DNA of 64,000 nt from Endomychus coccineus (taxonomy: Eukaryota > Arthropoda > Insecta > Coleoptera > Endomychidae): contig OY294071.1 in the NCBI GenBank assembly GCA_958510875.1, positions 33,572,581-33,636,580 of the forward strand. Reading direction: 5' to 3'. Under the pieces are notes generated by a model. That model saw nothing but the letters and a program-made list of their open reading frames with translations, had not been told where the DNA came from and did not search any database. Made by a program: the position numbers and the translations under genes. Shown here one piece after another: positions 1 to 38,371 of this stretch; position 1 is the first letter of the stretch, and every line of letters begins with the position of its first letter.

Positions 1-2010
1 CCATTCATTGCTACTTAAATTTACAAGGTTTGTTAAGTGACGTTTACCAGATATTCATCACACAATCAATACAGGAATGTGTAAAAAAAATATACACCCA
101 CAGTGGTTACATCCTAATTAGTTGGCCCGGAGGGACAAGGATTTCGGACGGGTAATTAGAACCCGGGACAAACAATCAAGATGCAAGTGCCATAATCACT
201 AATCCACAATGAATGCAATGATTTACAGTAATATATTGATCTTCTATAGGAAATTGAGTGCACTTACACTTAGATCTTCGCAATCCAATTTATATTACAC
301 TCAGAATGTAACAGATACTAATTATAAAAAAGTTATATAATTTCAGGAGATATTTTATAATCAAATTGGAATATTATTAAATTAGGGTAGTATGATAATC
401 CTTCAGAACATGTACTCTATGGTTAAAAAAAAATGCTGTTCACTCTATGGAAAGGTATTGGAGGTTAGTTCGGTTTCAAGGATGAAGCTTGTAAAACTAT
501 TTAAGGTTATGATAACGTTAGGTTTGTTTAGTGATATGAATTAAAGAATGATTATACTTATGATAATTTAAAACTCTGACGTTCAAATTTTGCGGTAAGT
601 AGACAATCTTATTCATGTTAAGTGGAATGATGGTACAGCCATTGAGCGAGGTGAGGTACCTTTTGAACCCAAATTTTCTCATGATTCATCTGGAAATACT
701 TAGGTCTTATTTTGTGAACGTCTTCAATGTTCATAGGCAATGATGTAAACAAAGAATTGAAACACAATTTCATTACATACTGTTCAATATTATGGTGTAG
801 GGCCAGGTGTAGGTGAGAGAGCCAATCAAAACCAAATTATTTCTTACCTCCATCATAAAAAAATCATAACATTGGTACTAATTGAGCCTTCTGTAAGAGG
901 TTATAACATATTTTAGTTATTTTGCCATAATTTGTAGCGATAACGTTTATTGCGTAAGTGATGTATGGGCACTTGGAAGCTAGTTGAACCCAAAAACCAG
1001 AATGATTCAAATTTGTTGTTCACCCGATCACAGCAACGGGCAAAACGTTGAGCAATAATAATGTTATCAATCAGCATCCTAAATAAATCGCAGAATCAAC
1101 ATTGTACATACTTACTTCTTTTATGTCCAGTTTACTTTAGTTGCTTTTAGGATCAGGTACCATCCAGATAAAAGTTTTGCCCACATTCTCCCTTGTGGTT
1201 TTCTGCTATATTCCGAAGCCCGCCTGGGGCGCAAGGATAAGCGCCAGCAGGTAAAAATACCCATCATTGGTGGTCATTTTCTTTGGGTTTAACCCTTCAG
1301 GGAAGCATCCTCGACCCATATGCTATTCTAGGTACACGTTCTATATTTTTTGAATCACATGGCTCCTACTTCGGCACATATTTAACGTTAGGATAATTCC
1401 CAGTCATCCTTATATAGGCTGATGGTGACTCGCAAGAATTGATACTTTCGAAGTATCTTCTTGAAGAATTCTATGTTGGACGCCACAATTCGTCGCGAGC
1501 GAGCAATAAATATGTTAATAAATTCCAAGAAATAAATACATGCAATGTACCACGTATAGATAAAGTTACGACTAAGATAAATAATCTAAAGAACTGGTTC
1601 CCATCGTGCCATTCTGATTAAACCACCGCGTTCAGGATTATGAAATTTGGCAATTTCAGAATAAGATACATCATAGGGATTCTGCCTTGAATTAGACTTC
1701 TTGAAAAGACTAATCACTCCAGGCTGAATGCATCAAAATATTAATATTGTTATAGCTGTTTTTCAGAGTCATATTCTTCAGATATTCCAGAGGTTATGAG
1801 AATTTACCGAGTGCAATGATCACAGATCACAGGCACTTGATATAGTACCTAACTACATCATGTTATCAATTTATGAATTAATCGTTGTTTCAAGTTTAAA
1901 CATAAATCGAAATAGTCAAAATTATCGTTTACATCTAATGAGACATCAGGATTGAATTATAGACTTGGAGTTAGCTAGGAATTTATTAAATTCTGTTATA
2001 GAGTACTTAC
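1..2010. other. No gene recognised
   Basis: AT-rich sequence with no exon I can recognise on either strand. Open frames are about 60 codons at most and carry no domain signal. GC-richer islands near 120-175 and 1215-1320 may be old repeat fragments, but I cannot name a family. If the RS-rich exon at 2011-2193 is real, this block is probably intron or flank of that minus-strand gene. Confidence 0.5.
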
Positions 2011-2193
2011 AATTTTTTTTGCTGATGTGATAAGGGGAAGACCTGTAGCCATTGTGCCTACGATAATGCGGGGATCTTGAAGGAGATCTACTTTTATTCC
2101 TATATTCCGGAGACTCACGCCTATATTCAGGAGATATCGACATACTTCTTCTCCCATACGGAGAATATTCTCTTTCTCTTAAACGGTCCATCA
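2011..2193 (-). CDS. Internal exon of an arginine/serine-rich (SR-type) protein
   Basis: A 183-nt exon-like block read on the minus strand. It has a plausible acceptor (…attagcag) before TGATGGACCG and a strong donor (GTAAGT at 2010-2005). It encodes about 60 residues rich in Arg, Ser, Tyr and Pro, starting MDRLREREYSPYGRRS and including SRSPSRSPHYRR. RS domains of this kind occur in splicing regulators, U1-70K-like proteins and CHERP/SREK-type nuclear proteins, where SRPK-type kinases phosphorylate the Ser-Arg/Ser-Pro dipeptides. No RNA-recognition motif or other exon of the same gene is visible nearby, so the protein cannot be named. A Tra2-like or other SR protein is possible. An RS run at this density is unlikely by chance in this AT-rich sequence, so the exon is probably real. 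Its exact 5' border (one CAG earlier or later) is uncertain. Confidence 0.55.
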
Positions 2194-3211
2194 CTGCTAA
2201 TACAGTTCACAGTTCATAGAAATCATAAAGAAACTTATTACTTCATATCGTTGGAAAACATGGCCGTAGAACAAACATCAATAATTCCATGACTTAATTA
2301 ATACGAAAGCAGCACTTCACACGGTTGATACGGAAGGGACAAAAATTTCGCAATTAGGAATGGATTTATGATAAAGAAACTATGACAATTCAATAAAAGC
2401 TTTGTTACACAAGATAATCCAACACCGAAAAATTGCAACGCATGATATGGATATGAATGAACCACAGTAAGTGTTATGAGACTTGCGCATAGGTATATTG
2501 ATATTCTCGTTCTCGTTGGCACGCAAGCGCCTGGAATTTCAACCTTATGCTGGCATAATTTTGTGATTAGCGTTAACATTCGCTCATTGTTGTCATTAGC
2601 ATCACCGTACCATAGACGTACGATTTAAGTGGATGTTATTGATATTAAGGTACTATTAAACAACTGGATGGTTGCTATTTTCGAATTTCTGGAGCTGAAA
2701 AATTGAAATTGAATTGAAAAAATGTAATGGAAAATGTTAAGCTCAGAGACGGACGCGAACTTTCATACTGATTTCTGGATATTTCAGAAAGGCAGAAGAG
2801 GGAAATATTACTATAGCTTTAGCTTTAGGATTTCATATTTTAAAAGATCTATCCCTTCCAGGGCAGTCTTTAAGTCAGGATCCTTGCTCAAGGGCCCGAG
2901 GTTGCAAGAATCCCTACAATTCTGAAATTTTATATATATGAGAACGACATTCATAATATAATAAGAAAAATATCTGATCACACGCTTTTTGGTTGAAATT
3001 TTATTGTACAATAAAATTTCAAACAAATTATACATAGCTTTTTATACTGAAAAATTTGAAAAATGTATTTATTGAACTCTCATATGTGGGGTGTTGAGAT
3101 TTAAGGGGTTGGGGCTTAATCTATTACGTCATTGGGTTAAACTGAAAAACGGTAAAGTTAAAATTTAACAATTTTTCATCCCTTATATAATGCTAGACCC
3201 CAGTTAGTACC
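2194..3211. other. No gene recognised
   Basis: Non-coding as far as can be seen. Short overlapping frames at 2298-2579 (minus) and 2734-3035 (both strands) have no recognisable composition or motif. This is likely intron upstream of the RS exon. Confidence 0.4.
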
Positions 3212-3480
3212 TTGGGCCATAGCATCTTCGATCATCAATCATTCAAAACGGAGCACTTGTACCGCTTGATTGGGTTCGTTGTGCGCCCATTGATACAAGA
3301 CTCAGTCCAGCAGGCCTAAGACAGTTCCGAAGGCTAGGATACTACATTGACTGCTGTCTCTTATGGCCTCAGGCGGCATGTATGCGCTGCCGAGGTGTTG
3401 TAGCCTAAGAGAAGCCAGTGCTGGTCATTCTACAAGGATATGAGAGGTAGTTTCATCCGCCTCTCCCCATCTACCACAAC
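3212..3480 (-). mobile_element. 3' fragment of a non-LTR retrotransposon
   Basis: This block resembles 9890-10070, the 3' end of the non-LTR element at 9885-11455. Shared stretches include 'gtattgtagcctaagag' versus 'gtgttgtagcctaagag', and the following segment ending in the 'cgcctct..ccatctac' region. It is therefore an independent, diverged 3' end of the same family in the same orientation. No coding remains. Confidence 0.5.
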
Positions 3481-4534
3481 TTATTTATTTAACTAGTAAA
3501 ATCAAACTTTTAATAGTTACTTTATTTAAGTTTAGAATGAATTTTCATCACGTAATGGCTGATTCTATTAATCGATAGTAGCAGTGTGTTGTGATCAGTA
3601 ACAACAGTTTTAAAAATGTAAGTTAGGGGATCTAATTTATTACAGATATTTCTTTTTTTTTAACTTTACGTATATGTCAGTCAGACTTGGTAAGGTGTCC
3701 CCTATTAATCAGATTTTTTTCATAACGAATCTGTTTTAAATTCTTTCAAAATTTAAAATAATAAATTGTTTTGTGATAGATGGTCCAACACAGATTTTGA
3801 ATAAAATATTCCTGAGCAACTATTCCAAAATAATTACTGATAAGAGTCCGCAAAACCAGTACGTCGGATCGGAAACTCTTGACGTTTAGTTTTAGTTGAT
3901 ATTAATCAATGATAATATTAACTTGATAAGACTCCAAAATCACGATTCTGACTGCAGCACATGCTATCTAAATATGTAAGATGTGTTGCCTGCCTGCGAG
4001 GTTCCCTGGTGTAATTTGAGTATTTGCTATTTATCATGAGCCTGTAGTGGTGTTTAACTGTTTAGAATTTTGCTATGCTGCTAAGGTTACATTAATTAAT
4101 TAATCAATTATATATTGTATAACTAAATGAATAGGAAAACATAGATAAAAAGAATTGTCCTATTTCGGACGCCGTTTTTATGCAACACATGGCAACTTAT
4201 AGTATAAGATGTGTTGCCTACCTGTGAAGGCCCTTGGTTTGACGAAAATTAAAAGCGTTGTCTTATAGTGAACACCGTTTCTATGAATCCCATGCTAGCT
4301 CATAGCGTAACATATGTGAGAGTTCCTAGAAGTCGATTTCACACCACATATCTCTATTTTAAAAAATTAGGTCAGTGACAAACTAATAATTAGTTTAAAT
4401 AGGGTGAAAACCGTTCCTATGCAACACATGCTACCTCACAGTGCAAGATGTATTGCCTGTCTGCAAGGATCTCGGTTTGATTTATTTATATGAAAAATAT
4501 ATATGGATTGTCTACTACGAACACTACTAATCAC

Positions 4535-6194
4535 CAGTGGCGGCTCCTCGAAGGAGGCTAAGGAGGCTCAGCCTCCTCACCAATTTATCTTAATGATCAT
4601 TCTCCATTTTATTTCCTGTTTCTCTGATAATTCTTTAAATTTTACAATTAATTCCCCGTTCTCAGTAGTTATTTTTAATCTGGCAACAGTGGCCAGAGGC
4701 TAGATTCTCTATATATCTCAAACGCCTAATACGCGTGGTCAACACAGTTGCCGTTTTCCAAGCAGTTCAATTGCTAGATAGGGTAAAAGAGCGAATATGG
4801 CAACATCCTATGGAAGCTAGCCTCTCGTATGGAATCGTCGGTCGAATGAAATACGATTACTTGCTACCGCCCTTCCGCTAGAAGAATGCCACACGTGTCG
4901 TGTTCCGTTAGTTCTTGGTTTTGTAATTTGTACCGCGAGGCGAAGTAAAGTTAAGTAGTTAAGTTATAATTTATCTAATCGGTGAACGTTAAAATGATGA
5001 GTGACTTAGTTGCTGGGTTCTTAGAAAATCCATTTAGTGGATTAACATATGATAGAAAAGTGTTTTGTTAAAAATAAACGGCCTTTACCGGATTTGAAAG
5101 GATTAGTGGTGACGATGACAGGTATGTTTCAAAATCGAAATACACAATAAATTATATTGCTTACTATTTACATCTGATACAACTTCATGTTGGGGACACT
5201 CGAGTTATGATTTGAAAAATTTAGCTCGTGGTATAGATAGACATGAAAAATCGCAGGAACGTATTACATCGAGTATTAAGTTTAAATTAACCGGTAAACA
5301 GAATATTGTTAAAGGAGGAAAACATATAATTTGGTAGACAAGAAACTACATTATAAACAACTTTTTTTATGAAATTTTAGATACTATTAAAGGTCAAATT
5401 GAGATTCGATTTTCCGATTTACATGAATTGAAATTTTTCGACTTGTCGAATAGAAGATTTTTCGAATCTTTTTCAAAAGAGTTTCCCAATACACTTTTAG
5501 ATAACTTAGTTCTAAAATATAAATTTTTTGATAAAATAGCACTGCACAATGAATTATGGGTTATATACCTACTCGGATAAAGATATTTTAGGCCAGTACG
5601 ACATTCACGCCGATATGATAAAATATATGATAGACAATGATTTGCAACAAGTTTTACCTCAGTTTTATAAACTACTTTGTTTGACGGTCACCATTCCTGT
5701 CACGTCGGCATCGGTGGAGAGATCATTTTCTACTCTCAAACGAATTAAAACTTACATGCGAAATACAATGAGCCAAAATCGTTTATACAGTGTTAGTTTG
5801 ATATCTATTGAAAAAGATTCAGTAAAACACTTAAAACAAAATGATACATTTTATGATAATATTATTGATCATTTTTCGCAAACTAAAGACCGTAGAATTC
5901 CGTTAATATATAAAAAAAGTTTATAAAAATAATAAAAAAAACAAAATACGAAAAATTTCAAAAAAAAAATAAAAAATATCAAAAATCCAAAGAAAAAAAA
6001 CGAACAAAAAAATTTTTTGCCAAGAGAAACTGCACCTCCACGTTGGTTCTTGCTTGGCAACAATTAATTTTGGCACTGAAGTAGCTGGTACGGTCGCTGT
6101 GCAAAGGTTAAATTTATTGGCTGAATAGAGTATATTTTTACAAGAACGTTTTATGTCCAGCCTCCTCTCTTAAAAAGTTCACGAGCCGCCACTG
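4535..6194 (+). mobile_element. hAT DNA transposon, internally decayed, with target duplication
   Basis: The element begins CAGTGGCGGCTC and ends GAGCCGCCACTG, a 12-bp perfect terminal inverted repeat. It is flanked by the 8-bp direct repeat ctaatcac (4527-4534 and 6195-6202), the target-site duplication size of the hAT superfamily. The subterminal region carries GGAGGCTGAGCC-type palindromes. Inside are an N-terminal start (MMSDLVAGFLENPF, from 4994), a TTF-type zinc-finger-like segment (about 5190-5330) and the C-terminal hAT dimerisation domain (5549-5926). In-frame stops and deletions separate them, so the copy is non-autonomous. Boundaries are firm because terminal repeats and target duplication agree. 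Confidence 0.9.
5549..5926 (+). pseudogene. hAT transposase C-terminal (hATC dimerisation) fragment
   Basis: 125 codons ending in the hAT C-terminal domain. The hallmark segment VTIPVTSASVERSFSTLKRI matches the consensus 'P(V/A)TSA.(V/A)ERSFS.L' of transposases related to ZMYM6 and the 52-kDa-repressor family. In hAT transposases this domain mediates dimerisation and packs on the RNase-H-like catalytic core. The catalytic core itself is missing upstream, so the frame cannot encode an active enzyme. It lies inside the 4535-6194 element, in element orientation. Confidence 0.85.
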
Positions 6195-6250
6195 CTAATC
6201 ACATCTCATAGTGTAAGACGTGTTGCCTGTCTAGAAAGATTCTTGTTTTG

Positions 6251-7405
6251 ATTTCTATTGAATATATTATATGAAAATTATTGTCTTGTCATAGTTCAAT
6301 CTTCATGCTCTCTAACTTATCTTTCAAATATGAAAAATCTGAAATGTTCTTCAGAACTAGTGTTGTTGTTTTTTCGAAATCTCTTGTAGACAGTGACTTT
6401 CCACATGAGTCATCTGAAACTGAAGAAGTGAGCACTTCAATTCAGCTTCAAGGAGTGGGAAAGTTCACAAATATGCAATGAAAAACTCATATTGTTTTAT
6501 TTTTATTTATTAACAGTATATTCAGTCATGTTCTTCAAAAATAAATACGTATTGTAATTTGACATAAACTATTTATGAAATATCACAATTTCTTATTGTA
6601 TATTTTTACACAGCTAGCTTAGTTATTATGTTTATAATATTAATATAATAATAAATGTAATACTACCTGCGAATAATACTGATTTATTTGGTAACTGAAT
6701 TATTTTTCTTTATTCTATCAATATTCAAACTTAGTCTATGAACGATATTAGGAAAAATCAAAAAATTGGTAATTGGAATATATGATTGTTCGTTATAGGT
6801 GCTTATTCCATTGGCGGGCAATGAAGATATAATATCTCTATATGATTGATTCTCTTTATAATAAAATATTTTTACTCATACTACATTATTTGAAAAAATG
6901 CCCCTAATCACCCCAAGATTTTGCTGCTGCTGTTTACATTTTCTTTATTGTAAAATGTATGATTTGGAGATGTATTTGGTTTACAAAATATTCAGTCTTT
7001 TAAATTTGGTAACCATAGACCTTTGAGGGAATGTTTATTAGAATTACTTTTATGATATATAAACCTATGGTTAATGAGTATATAAACTCAAATACCCAAC
7101 GAGAATAATCTATTTCTAATTGTACTGAAATTTCAGTCGTATGTATCCAATAAGTCTTATGTGAACATTTTCAATGGTCTAATTTCTTCAAAGTTCGCTG
7201 CCATTTCTAACACGGAATGTGTTGGGATAAGATTTATTTGTATGCATTCCATTGTCAGATAAGTATGATAAGTTCATAGTTTTTACGAGATATTCTACAA
7301 ACTACAAAATAAAATAAAAAGCGGGCCACACAAATGCGGGGCTTTCATTGTGCCTTTGAAATTTGAACCACAGTTAATAATACCTGTGGATATTTTCTTC
7401 TTGAG
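6251..7405. other. No gene recognised; 3' flank of the Tre1-like gene
   Basis: AT-rich DNA. A 66-codon plus frame at 6281-6481 has protein-like composition but no match I know. On the minus strand an AATAAA hexamer at 7238-7233 lies about 470 nt past the Tre1-like stop codon and is a candidate polyadenylation signal for it. Confidence 0.4.
7233..7238 (-). terminator. Candidate poly(A) signal of the Tre1-like gene
   Basis: AATAAA on the minus strand, the first clear hexamer downstream of the stop at 7711. Position is plausible for a ~0.5-kb 3' UTR. There is no transcript evidence. Confidence 0.3.
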
Positions 7406-7710
7406 TTACACAGTAATTATCAGAATCAAATCATCAAATCTAGAGTATTTGATAGAATAATAAAACCATAGAAAGAATATAGTCATCCACTCAACTCTAG
7501 ACTCTGAGTTTAGTGAAACAATCCCAGTTTTGAAGTTTGCTAATGTGCAATCAAAACAAATTGATCTCAACGTAGAAGAGTTTGCTGATGATCTATATTT
7601 TGAGAGTACTTCAATATATTCTGAGTTGTGTAGATTCGAACTGATGATAACATCCAGTAAATGTCCATTATAGATATACATTTTTAAAATTATAAGTTTT
7701 GAATAAATAG

Positions 7711-33081
<25,371 letters not shown>

Positions 33082-33169
33082 AGTGTCACTCGTAAACTCA
33101 CTTCATTCAACCGCGTGCTACCTTTTACCTAGAAAACATACACCACCAAATAGTACATCCACTCACTTT

Positions 33170-33190
33170 GTTCTGCTGACTGAGACTCTG
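33170..33190 (-). promoter_or_regulatory. Possible initiator of the Tre1-like gene
   Basis: Minus-strand TCAGTC (33183-33178) matches the arthropod initiator TCAGT and would start transcripts 100 nt before the ATG. That leader contains short upstream ATG frames, which weakens the case. No TATA box lies at -30. Confidence 0.25.
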
Positions 33191-35140
33191 ACTCAACTCA
33201 ACTCTCGATACCGGCGAGCGTACACGTGGTTACACACCGAGAGCTTTCAATTCGGAATTAGGGGGGGATTTGTTTTCGCAATATATATGGACAAAGTAGA
33301 GCAAATAGTTCCATTATATATACCTTGAGAAACTTGAGATATTGAATTATAAAGATATTAATGAATAGAGAGAAATGTGTCTAATATTGGAATTTGAAAG
33401 GAGCTGTCCGTTACTTTGTGATATCATGTTCATCTTCAAAACAAACAATATAATAATATAATGATGATGCACTCTAAAGTTCGAAATTGCAATCAACTTT
33501 CTTTTAAATAAAGTGATATTTAACAAAGTAAAATTTCTTGTTGTTATCTATATGACTGATATTCATCAAGTAAAACAGATCTGATAAAAGAAGCTGAATA
33601 AATTTCAAAAAGAGTTGACTGCGGTTTCAACCTTACCATGGGGCGGATGAAAACACGGCACTATATATAAATAGTCAGGTACACAAATTTGACAAGAAAA
33701 TTCAGCACCGCATATATAGGGTCGTGTTTTTTTATTAGATGAATATTCGTCACCAAGGTGAAGGAACCGATACCTGATTAAATGACGCTCCTATATTTTA
33801 TATTACTACAGGCATAGACGTGCCTTTGACACGTTTTTACGGAGAATTTTTGGTTTTATATATTTTTATTACGACAAGATAAATCAAGTTGTTTCAGTTT
33901 TGAATAAAGTGAGGTTTTAAATTTTTTGATGCAATTTTTTGGGTTTGTTTGTTATCTAAAGTGTATTCCACTTGTTTTGCAACTGCTAACTTTATTACCA
34001 GAAGTTAAAAATAATCCATCATAAATCTTAAAATACTTTTCTCCGACACGCTTTTAGAATTTCTATTCTATGATTAAAAACTACATTATAACGTATATCA
34101 TTCTAACAGACTGCATCGGAATATATATTCTGTATCGGTTTTCGAACAATCGGAAACGGCTTAGCTACTTTCTTGAAGCAATTAATTATTTCGATCCACG
34201 CCTTGTCGTTGAATACAGAATTCATATGACGACCTTTGTTCCGGTAGCTATCGTTACATATTGATAGCTACGCTTCTTTTTTGTGAAATTTCTAAAAGCT
34301 TGTTAGAGAGAGTATAGTCCACTAATACAATTCATTTTAGTGGATATACGATTATATAAAGTGTGTCAATTTAGTGTGAGATTCTTTGATAGCTCGTAAG
34401 TTATTACATATAAAAATATACCTCCAATACAAAAAAAGATATCTCTTTGGACGCAATAACTTTCGAGCTATCAAACTATTTCACATTAAATGTAGTTGCA
34501 CAACTTGCAAAATAAATATAGGTACAAATTGTCAATTTTCTTAAATCTAAATCTAAGGAAAATAAATTAAAATGATATATTTAAAAAAGTGTTACTACAA
34601 TAAAAACTCAATTCCAGTTTATCAGAAAAAAATACAACTTCGTATAAATGCCTAAGATATTTAGAAAATTTAAATACATGCAAAAATAAAAAAAATATTT
34701 CTAAAATAAAATACTTATTAGGTTTGTTATAAGTAAATTTAACCTATTTTTGTTTTTGGGTCTTATAGTTGTACGAATGGTATGATGTGTATTTTACGTA
34801 ATCTGATTTAGACAAGTTGTCTGACATAATTGTTGAGCGAAATTTCCAAACATTTTCTTTTCTTTTTACTTTCATATCTTCATTTTTAGCAGGAATACGC
34901 ACACTTCGCATTTTAATTATGTATCTATTTAAAATTCTTGAATTTTTCTAAATATTGACGGATGAGTCGTATAAAGTTAAATTGAACATGGAATGATTCG
35001 CAAGCATTCGTAGTACGGACTACTGACGGTTACGGTCGGCTCATACATTTGGGGGAAATATTGCTGTGTCTACTATGTATTTTCCCAATAGACAGTCATA
35101 TTTATCTAAAAACCCATTATTTGACTTATACGACATTAAA
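33191..35140. other. Intergenic, with a small hairpin repeat
   Basis: Upstream region of the Tre1-like gene. A short MITE-like inverted repeat lies at about 34360-34505 (gatagctcgtaagttatt against aataactttcgagctatc). Otherwise nothing can be recognised. Confidence 0.45.
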
Positions 35141-35389
35141 TCAAAAACAAAGCAATCTTCCACCTCCTCGGGATTTAAGCGTCAGCCCAAACGTTTTTTT
35201 AAGCCATTTACCAATTTCTAAATTATCATCATTATATCCACTAGCTAGACCTAAAAACTGAATTTTTACAAACCAAGGTTGATGTAAATGAAATTGGCAA
35301 CCATCAATTTTGACATTAGGACAAACACATCTTATCGCATTGTGTATCGCAATTTCGAAATTCCATCTTAAGTCAAGCATTAAACACAA
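35141..35389 (-). pseudogene. MULE (Mutator-like) transposase fragment
   Basis: Minus frame with NFEIAIHNAIRCVCPNVKID, then GCQFHLHQPWFVKIQFLGL and YNDDNLEIGKWLKKTFGL. This is the segment of MULE transposases around 'DFE.A...A....FP......C.FH..Q...RKIQ' that follows the second catalytic Asp. In this copy that Asp position reads Asn (NFE). Only about 80 codons remain and flanking frames are closed, so it is a dead fragment. Confidence 0.7.
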
Positions 35390-36065
35390 CTTTTTTGTTT
35401 ATTACAATAATAAAACTTTCACAGCAAAGATTTGTAATAAAATGAAACTAAATCAAGTACAAAAGGGGAGAGCTATAATAAGTACACTATAAATAGTCAA
35501 ATACAGTGATTGGCGGTTCTTTTAATCCTTTAATATTCATTGCGTTTACTAAGAAGAATTTTAAGATTAGATTTGGCATACAACGAACCGGAAAACCCCA
35601 GAAAATATGATTTTAGGGGATTATCTAATTATTAGTGTAGTGTGTAGTGTTTGGAATAATATTTATGCAGGTACTAATAAAAGGATATAAATCCAAGTAA
35701 TTTATTTTGAACGTCTATGTTGTGCCTATACAATAGGAAAAGGTATTGGTATCTACAAATGCTAGGGATATACGTATATTAAAGTTTGATACTTGATTGC
35801 TTGTTAGTGCCGAGTTTTCATATAACCTTTCTGAAACCTTTTTAGTATACAGCTACATATGGTTAATTGGTGCCGAATTTACACCCGCCGTTACCATGTC
35901 TCGTCAAAACGATGTGTCTATTCTTCAGATTCAGGAAAAAAGCCCCAATTAATTTTATGGTATGCGACCGTAGATACGTCACAACCCCACATTTCATTGT
36001 CGCATATTCAGATTCGGGTTTTAAACCTTAAAAAAAAATCATAAATTGGTTATTATGTCCATGTA
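35390..36065. other. Intergenic, nothing recognised
   Basis: AT-rich, no assignable frame or repeat. Confidence 0.5.
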
Positions 36066-36755
36066 CAGTTCTCGTCAAATAACTTGGCCCGTACGTCATC
36101 AATGGGCGTATCTGATTATGAAAAGTTCTTGATTCACACGTGTTATATATATATTGTTAGATTGGTAGTTTTGGTACAGAAATTTCCGTAAGCCACACGC
36201 TGCAGAATCAACTTTATCGGTTGTATTCGTACCTAGTCGGTTAGCATTTTCAAGTTTCTTATAGTGTTCGTCATTCCGAGCTTATCATGTTTATATATAA
36301 ATATTTGCAGCTGTTATAACCTATAACATTCGTTAGTTTACATTGTTTACCCAGATTATCTTTTTAGAGTGAATACTGAATATTAGTTTCAATACTTTTA
36401 ATGTATTGTCGTGTATTAGAACGGATTACACTTTTAACGGACGTGCAGCAGAAATTGTGTTAGGTTCCTTGTGAATGAAGGAATCAGACAGCAACAGCAT
36501 TTGAATTTTGAATACAATTGCATCAGGACATGACAGGCCTGCAACTTGACAAAAAATAACGTGATTCAAATACGATTGGACGGGGATGTTTTGTCTCTTT
36601 CTAGATCATTACAATGCCATTGACGTATGTGGTTATCTTAGAAATTATACGTTACAATGTTTCTTTATCTAAATCATGAGTATTAGAAGAAGATAGACAA
36701 TTTATAATGTGTCTATATTATTTCATACAGGTGCCAAGTTATTTGACGAGAACTG
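36066..36755. mobile_element. Non-autonomous Tc1/mariner-type element (690 bp)
   Basis: Terminal inverted repeat CAGTTCTCGTCAAATAACTT…/…AAGTTATTTGACGAGAACTG at both ends, flanked by TA dinucleotides (36064-36065 and 36756-36757), the target duplication of Tc1/mariner. No transposase frame lies inside. Confidence 0.85.
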
Positions 36756-36757
36756 TA

Positions 36758-38371
36758 TATAAGGATCATAATATAATACCGTAATAGGTACATTGATTCG
36801 TACGTGATATAATGTGCTCTTATTTTGACATAAAAATTAAAAAGTTTCACTAAATATACCGTAATCGCGTTGGAAATTCTTAAATTTTGCCCCTAAGAGC
36901 GAAATGAAATAAATCTTATGAAGCGAAAAAATTAAGCTTATTAACCCATATTCCCTAGTGCGATAAAGGTCAATATTAGTCTTCTGAAATTAGTGGTGGA
37001 GAAGTTTTGGACGCATAGAATATGAAAACAAACAGAGGAGAAAAAATCTGTCCTTTTTAATTTTTATACTGAATAACATTATTACTATTGATTTTGGAAA
37101 ATAAGTTTCGTATTATAACCGACCAAAAAAGTATGTGATGTTTTTATTATTTAAATAAATAAATAATATGATAATTACTTGTATTATACAAAGTTTTTTA
37201 TTTGCATTTACCCCCCGTGGTAATTTTCGTCTGGTAGGTCTAATTTTTTTGGTAGGTTATTTTTAAATTATTTATACCTGAAAGGTATAAGTTGATGTAT
37301 CCCTTATCAAGAAGGGTCAAGGGGCGACGTGCCTCCCCATAAATTATTCAACTCTAATTTGATTATATTTATATTTTACTTTTTAAAAAAGCTCAATAAT
37401 TGTTAGCACAGTTGGTTCAACCTCTCACTCCCCTTGAAGTCAACAGCAGACATTATTCTTGGAAATTCCTGATATATTCATAATTGATCATAATAACGGC
37501 ATTTTATAATGCAATTTTGTAGCTCAATGAAATAGCTTGTTCTTCAAAAATGTTAGCGTTCTGAACTAATAAAGAAATAAACGGCTTGGGAGTGGGCAAT
37601 GAAAATACTGTAACTTTACAATATTTTTATTTATTCAAAATTATGATATATGATAATTTTTTTTACAACAAATTCAAAATATGTGATATTCCATATATGG
37701 ATCAGAATCGAACAGAGAAAAACATCAAAATCTTTTGAATAATAAGTAACACATTCCTTTCCGAAAATTAATTGGAGCTTGAAGAATTGTCGAGTAACAT
37801 AAACAATATTTCTAGTTTTATCGATAAAAAATCAAAACCCCTGTGGAATGAACAATCTGAATATTAAGTATTGTCTAAAAAGTTATTGCCGATACTTAGA
37901 ACTCACTTAATATAACTTCATGGTCCATGAATTAGAAACAATGCTTTGATATAAATTATGGTTGAATTACCGTTCTCAATTAAGAATACAATTTCAGTTA
38001 GATTGGATTCACTTAATACATTTATATTAATGAAAGAAATAATTTCTTTGTTACTTTAATTATTTTATTTTCTGTAGCACCACGAGACAATTTGATTTAA
38101 ACATGTATTATTAGGGCATTTTCAAATATTAGGTATTTGCTTATTTTATAAATCAAAATATATACAACTGACAATGGTAACCTTCAGGGGAACTTTTTGC
38201 TCCTGACAAAAACCTGGCTATTCGATCAAATTTATCAATTTGAGCTTTGTACTATAATAATCAAGGAAACCACAATCTATTTCTATTATACAGACGAAAT
38301 TTATATACATGTAAAGAGCTTGATTTTTATTTCCAAAAATGTATTAATAAAAATACCAGTAATTCATATTA
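36758..38371. other. Intergenic, nothing recognised
   Basis: AT-rich sequence; no gene, array or clear element by eye. Confidence 0.5.

Larger units (their letters stand above)
3950..6250. repeat. Degenerate tandem repeat interrupted by a hAT element
   Basis: A motif close to 'aagatgtgttgcctgcctg' recurs at about 3978, 4206 and 4445, in degraded form near 4310, and again at 6212 immediately after the hAT insertion. Each is preceded by a 'gcaacacatgctacctcacag'-like segment. With the 1668 bp of hAT plus target duplication removed, the spacing is about 100-135 bp or twice that. This is an old minisatellite-like array that existed before the hAT element landed in it. Confidence 0.6.

Noticed and set aside
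2011..2193. Naming the RS exon as transformer-2
   Set aside because: No RNA-recognition motif exon is visible and RS sequences are too low in complexity to identify a gene.
2298..2579. 93-codon minus frame
   Set aside because: No conserved motif, no splice-consistent boundaries and hydrophobic AT-driven composition.
3950..4534. CRISPR-like spaced repeats
   Set aside because: Units are ~100-135 bp, diverged and in a eukaryotic intergenic context. They are a decayed minisatellite.
7406..7681. 91-codon minus frame just past the Tre1-like stop, possibly an alternative C-terminus
   Set aside because: It is in a different frame from the receptor and has no splice site linking it convincingly. 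Composition alone is not enough.
34360..34505. Small hairpin as a structured RNA gene
   Set aside because: It is better explained as a short MITE remnant; there are no promoter elements.
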